DNA of 64,000 bases from Chlorobium sp. GTDB lineage: Bacteria; Bacteroidota; Chlorobiia; Chlorobiales; Chlorobiaceae. The stretch covers positions 10,647-74,646 of the forward strand of contig JANQHB010000039.1 of assembly GCA_028277225.1 (NCBI GenBank), given 5' to 3'. Below the pieces are notes generated by a model, which ran no database searches, was not told the origin of the DNA, and saw only the letters and a list, made by a program, of their open reading frames with translations. Below, piece after piece: positions 61,603 through 64,000 of the stretch; position 1 is the stretch's first letter; every line of letters begins with the position of its first letter. Both the position numbers and the translations under genes were made by a program.

Positions 61603-62040
61603 ATGAACACGATAACCGTCCGGATCATCGGCCTCGAAGAAGCCCGGAAACGGATAAACGACTTCCCGGCCGCACTCACAAGAACCCTCGAACATCCGCA
61701 GGTCCTGCGCGAAATCGGCACCGTGCTGGCTGGCAGTGCGGTGCAGACTATCAGAGAAGGCGGCCGCCCGGTCAAGTATAAACCGCTTGCAGCGAGCACC
61801 ATCGCCCGAAAAGGATCGAGCAAACCCCTGATCGACAAAGGAACCCTCCGCAACAGCCTCGACTACAAAGAGCGCGGCGGCAGCCTCTACCTCACCTCGG
61901 TGGAATATCTCAAATACCACCAGTTCAAAGAAGGCCGCACAAAAGCGACGTTCCCCGCACGGCCCGTCTGGGGTGTGCACGAAGAAGGCAGTGAAGAGGT
62001 TTCAGACATAATTCTTGACAAATTGTCCGAAACGCTGTAA
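61603..62040 (+). CDS. phage virion morphogenesis (Mu gpG-like) protein
   Basis: A 145-residue protein of the phage virion-morphogenesis family (the PF05069 group). Diagnostic parts are GSAVQTIREGGRP, then KYKPLAASTIARKGSS, then LIDKGTLRNSL, and finally SVEYLKYHQF. In phages it acts in tail completion or head-tail assembly. Neighbours expected in a phage, such as capsid, portal and tail genes, are absent here, so it is a remnant or a fragment of a larger element cut by the junction with CRISPR. A good AT-rich AAAACAGGAAAAAG stretch precedes the ATG. Confidence 0.85.
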   Translation: MNTITVRIIGLEEARKRINDFPAALTRTLEHPQVLREIGTVLAGSAVQTIREGGRPVKYKPLAASTIARKGSSKPLIDKGTLRNSLDYKERGGSLYLTSVEYLKYHQFKEGRTKATFPARPVWGVHEEGSEEVSDIILDKLSETL

Positions 62041-62648
62041 CCTGATCACAAAAGTCACTGCAACCCGCTTTGTGTCAATTAATACGTTAATACGGGACAT
62101 CCTATAGTGAAAGTTCCAAAAACAATTTACAGACATTCAAAAATAATCCCGCCAAGTGCTTCGAAAAGCATGTTCTGGAGCGGCGGGTTGCTCACTATTG
62201 CAGAATCTCGTACCTTATCGTTATGAGTATGCGACATGCTGATGAACGGCTGTCAAGCATCCTTTATCCAGATTCCGGGATTCGAGTGAGAGGCCCAAAT
62301 TGTCCCGCACGAGGTCGTGGCCTCAACGTTCTTCCAAGGGCTACTCCCGCCGAATCGCTGCTCATACAGCCGTTTGTCAGCAGTTGTTCAGTCGTTCATA
62401 GGCAAAAACATCTCTTTCTTCTTCATCACCTGTGCTGGCAATTACAAACAGTTTGACCCATCGACTTCAAGAGAAAATCCTCGATTGCTCTTTTCAGTCG
62501 TATTGGGTAGTTTTTTCTGTGTTTTGTGGTACCCAGTTTGGTTGAAGACTGGTTAGGCTTGAGCCGGTAGGGGTATCGTTGCGTGATTTTCAAAGATAAA
62601 GATGATTTCTGTTACATTGATGTATAAGAATATGAAAACGGAGAGGAC
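62041..62648. other. 608-bp region without a supported gene
   Basis: Two overlapping open frames (from 62223 and 62317) have no protein-like composition. No repeats, RNA genes or phage genes are recognised. This may be worn mobile-element sequence. Confidence 0.5.
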
Positions 62649-62855
62649 ATGATATCAGTCAAAGACTTGAATCCTGACTACATAACTGATGCCAAAGGTC
62701 ACAAACGAGCAGTGATTTTGCCTCTTAAGGAGTACGAGGAACTGCTCGAAGACCTGAATGATCTTGCTGTGGCTGCGGAACGGCGCGATGAGTCCGGTAT
62801 TGCTCATAACAAAGTTATGGAAGAGCTGAAACGGGATGGATACGTATCGGATTGA
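62649..62855 (+). CDS. antitoxin, Phd/RelB type
   Basis: A 68-residue protein. The N-terminus (NPDYITDAKGHKRAVILPL) and the EYEELLEDLNDLAVAAERRD helix fit Phd/YefM-like antitoxins of type II systems. The last bases overlap the start of the toxin gene by 20, a usual arrangement. It should bind and neutralise the toxin and repress the pair. Confidence 0.85.
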   Translation: MISVKDLNPDYITDAKGHKRAVILPLKEYEELLEDLNDLAVAAERRDESGIAHNKVMEELKRDGYVSD

Positions 62856-63102
62856 GTGGAAGCCTTCGGCATTAAAAGAGTTAAAACGGATCGATAAAAC
62901 AATAGTCCCTCGTATTGTCGATGCCGTTCAGTCATTGGCGGCCAACCCTCGACCTTCAGGAGTACGTAAGATTAAGGGGGCCAGCCGGTTGTTTCGGGTT
63001 CGAGTGGCTGGTTACAGGATTGTGTACGAGGTTATAGACGAGAAGCTGCTTATACGCATTGTCAGGGTTCGCCATCGAAAAGATGTCTATCTGGACAAAT
63101 GA
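62836..63102 (+). CDS. toxin, RelE/ParE family
   Basis: An 88-residue basic protein. The pattern YRIEWKPSALKELKRID, then ASRLFRVRVAGYRIVYEV, then RIVRVRHRKDVY matches RelE/ParE-fold toxins, which cut mRNA on the ribosome or act on gyrase. Its start overlaps the antitoxin gene. It resembles the RelE branch more than ParE because of the C-terminal arginine/histidine block. Confidence 0.87.
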   Translation: MDTYRIEWKPSALKELKRIDKTIVPRIVDAVQSLAANPRPSGVRKIKGASRLFRVRVAGYRIVYEVIDEKLLIRIVRVRHRKDVYLDK

Positions 63103-63246
63103 TGCTGTTGTCCTCTCATGTTATGACAATTTAATCGTTCACCCCGTTTTCAGCTTTTTTTGTCGCATATAGCGGGTATACTGACCACGGCCAATTCTTT
63201 CAGGTTCGGAGGTATGGCAATCGTTTTTCTACTCCTGATTGCAAAA
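63103..63246. other. gap between two toxin-antitoxin pairs
   Basis: 144 bases with an AT-rich run and no recognisable gene or signal. Confidence 0.4.
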
Positions 63247-63591
63247 TCAATCTTTGTCGCTGATTTCAACAACCGGTTCTCCAGAAGAGATTAACGCGAC
63301 AGCTTTTTCGAGAGAAGAGCCCAGAATGTCCCTCATTTTCTGGTTAGAAGTATTACCGCATGTGATCCAGATAATTGCTGGAGGATATCCTAACTTGTCG
63401 ATCAGTTTCAGGAAGTCTGAATCCTTGCTCATAATTGTCGCATGGGCTTCCCGTGCAGCCTCGAAAATTTCTTGATCACTTGCATTTTGAAGATGTAATG
63501 CGCGAACTGACTTAGCGTTTATAGCCGGAAAATTGCGATTGATCCAGGCGGCAATGGAGGGAGAAAGGTGCGCATCAATCCAAAGAGTCAT
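63247..63591 (-). CDS. PIN-like domain protein (DUF5615), probable toxin
   Basis: A 114-residue protein. The N-terminal MTLWIDAHLSPSIAAWI and the later SKDSDFLKL with TCGNTS are the DUF5615/PIN-like pattern, related to RNases of VapC type. It overlaps the end of the upstream DUF433 gene by four bases, and that combination is a usual pair. It reads on the minus strand. Confidence 0.8.
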   Translation of the reverse strand: MTLWIDAHLSPSIAAWINRNFPAINAKSVRALHLQNASDQEIFEAAREAHATIMSKDSDFLKLIDKLGYPPAIIWITCGNTSNQKMRDILGSSLEKAVALISSGEPVVEISDKD

Positions 63592-63812
63592 GCTGCAATT
63601 ACAGGGTGATCCAGTTTACGGCTTGCGTATTTGAGCGCAGCCACGATGTCTTCTTTTTCGATATCAGGCAATTCTTCGATTATTTCGTCGTAAGAAAGCC
63701 CCGCAGCCAGCAAATCCAATATATCGATCACCCGTATTCTTAAACCTCTGATACACGGACGGCCTCCGCATTGTTCAGGGTTGATCGTTATTCTTTTCGA
63801 CCATTCATTCAT
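63588..63812 (-). CDS. DUF433 protein, probable antitoxin
   Basis: A 74-residue protein with the DUF433 signature ITINPEQCGGRPCIRGLRI and LAAGLSYDEIIEELPDI, an HTH-like fold. It lies directly upstream of the DUF5615 gene, with their ends overlapping, and is the usual partner of it. Both may form a toxin-antitoxin pair, but function is inferred. Confidence 0.82.
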   Translation of the reverse strand: MNEWSKRITINPEQCGGRPCIRGLRIRVIDILDLLAAGLSYDEIIEELPDIEKEDIVAALKYASRKLDHPVIAA

Positions 63813-63962
63813 TGTTGTATCATCTAAGTTATTTTTAAAAGTAGTGAAAAAAGTAAATATGCAAAACTATGGGACGTTGTTCCGTAAACACAATAAGTCG
63901 CAAAGAACATGTATATTCAAGAGAACTGAGGAATACCATCAAGCACTAAACGAGTTAGTATT

Positions 63963-64000
63963 ATGCCACGAGGTCCGAGATTGGATACACCGGGAACCTT
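63963..64000 (+). mobile_element. start of a REP-associated tyrosine transposase (cut by window edge)
   Basis: The last 38 bases encode MPRGPRLDTPGTL, the usual N-terminus of Y1/TnpA_REP (RAYT) transposases. The rest lies outside the window. It may belong to the dispersed repeats, but that cannot be tested here. Confidence 0.6.

Noticed and set aside
62223..62556. Two overlapping open frames near the phage gene
   Set aside because: They share no recognisable domain, have unusual composition and compete with each other.
61331..64000. An intact prophage
   Set aside because: Only one phage structural gene is seen; there is no integrase, terminase, capsid or tail cluster.
1..64000. tRNA and rRNA genes
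   Set aside because: I looked through the intergenic gaps and saw no convincing cloverleaf or rRNA-like stretch; a tRNA scan would be needed to be sure.

Overview
The window looks like a chromosomal stretch of a Gram-negative bacterium. Outer-membrane barrel proteins, a porin, lipoproteins and AsmA point to an outer membrane. The general character of the proteins suggests the Chlorobiota/Bacteroidota group, most likely a green sulfur bacterium (Chlorobiaceae). That assignment is inference: there is no rRNA, tRNA or photosynthesis gene in the window to prove it.

Layout. (1) 0-25 kb is mostly ordinary chromosome: the C-terminal part of DnaE, thioredoxin and thioredoxin reductase, an NtrC-type sigma-54 activator, TrmH, AsmA, a metallophosphoesterase, a large outer-membrane barrel protein, a membrane nucleotidyl cyclase converging on an HD + DUF5706 (Pycsar-effector-like) protein, PAP2 and HAD phosphatases, an SLC13-type carrier and an acyltransferase pair. 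A family of short elements with terminal inverted repeats (CCTAAACTGAGCG ... CGCTCAATTTAGG) is scattered between 5.5 and 32.6 kb. It has two full 257-bp copies, several internally deleted copies and some with little more than the ends. (2) 25-38 kb is a phosphate island: a porin, two PstS proteins, two sets of PstB/PstC/PstA and two PhoU-like proteins. Element copies sit at the joints between the sub-blocks. (3) 38-47.4 kb is accessory: a DoxX-like protein with a histidine-rich membrane protein, a duplicated pentapeptide-repeat protein, a glycosyltransferase, a Nif11-like small protein, a serine hydrolase, two methyltransferases, an EEP-fold hydrolase and low-complexity or hairpin repeats. (4) 47.7-61.3 kb is a complete type I CRISPR-Cas locus: WYL regulator, cas6, cas5, cas3, cas8, cas7, cas1, cas2, cas4, then an array of 63 identical-looking 30-nt repeats with 62 spacers. 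The cas5-cas3-cas8-cas7 block is visibly AT-richer than cas6 and cas1, so it may have been swapped in as a module. (5) 61.3-64 kb is junk-rich: one repeat of the quite different I-C class joined to the leader-distal end of the array, a phage virion-morphogenesis gene, two toxin-antitoxin-like pairs and the start of a REP-associated transposase at the window edge.

How the parts work together. The Pst/PhoU island should take up and sense phosphate, with the porin as a plausible outer-membrane entry. The CRISPR locus carries everything needed for adaptation (Cas1, Cas2, Cas4), crRNA processing (Cas6), a Cascade-like complex (Cas5, Cas7, Cas8) and target destruction (Cas3 with an HD domain). The array has a readable history: one duplicated spacer, a pair aimed at the same site on opposite strands, a tiled pair, several hairpin-forming spacers, one spacer that encodes a Cas4-like peptide and one that encodes pentapeptide repeats. 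The strongest candidates for something new are the cyclase/HD-DUF5706 pair, the non-standard type I effector module, and the fusion of two CRISPR repeat classes beside a phage gene.
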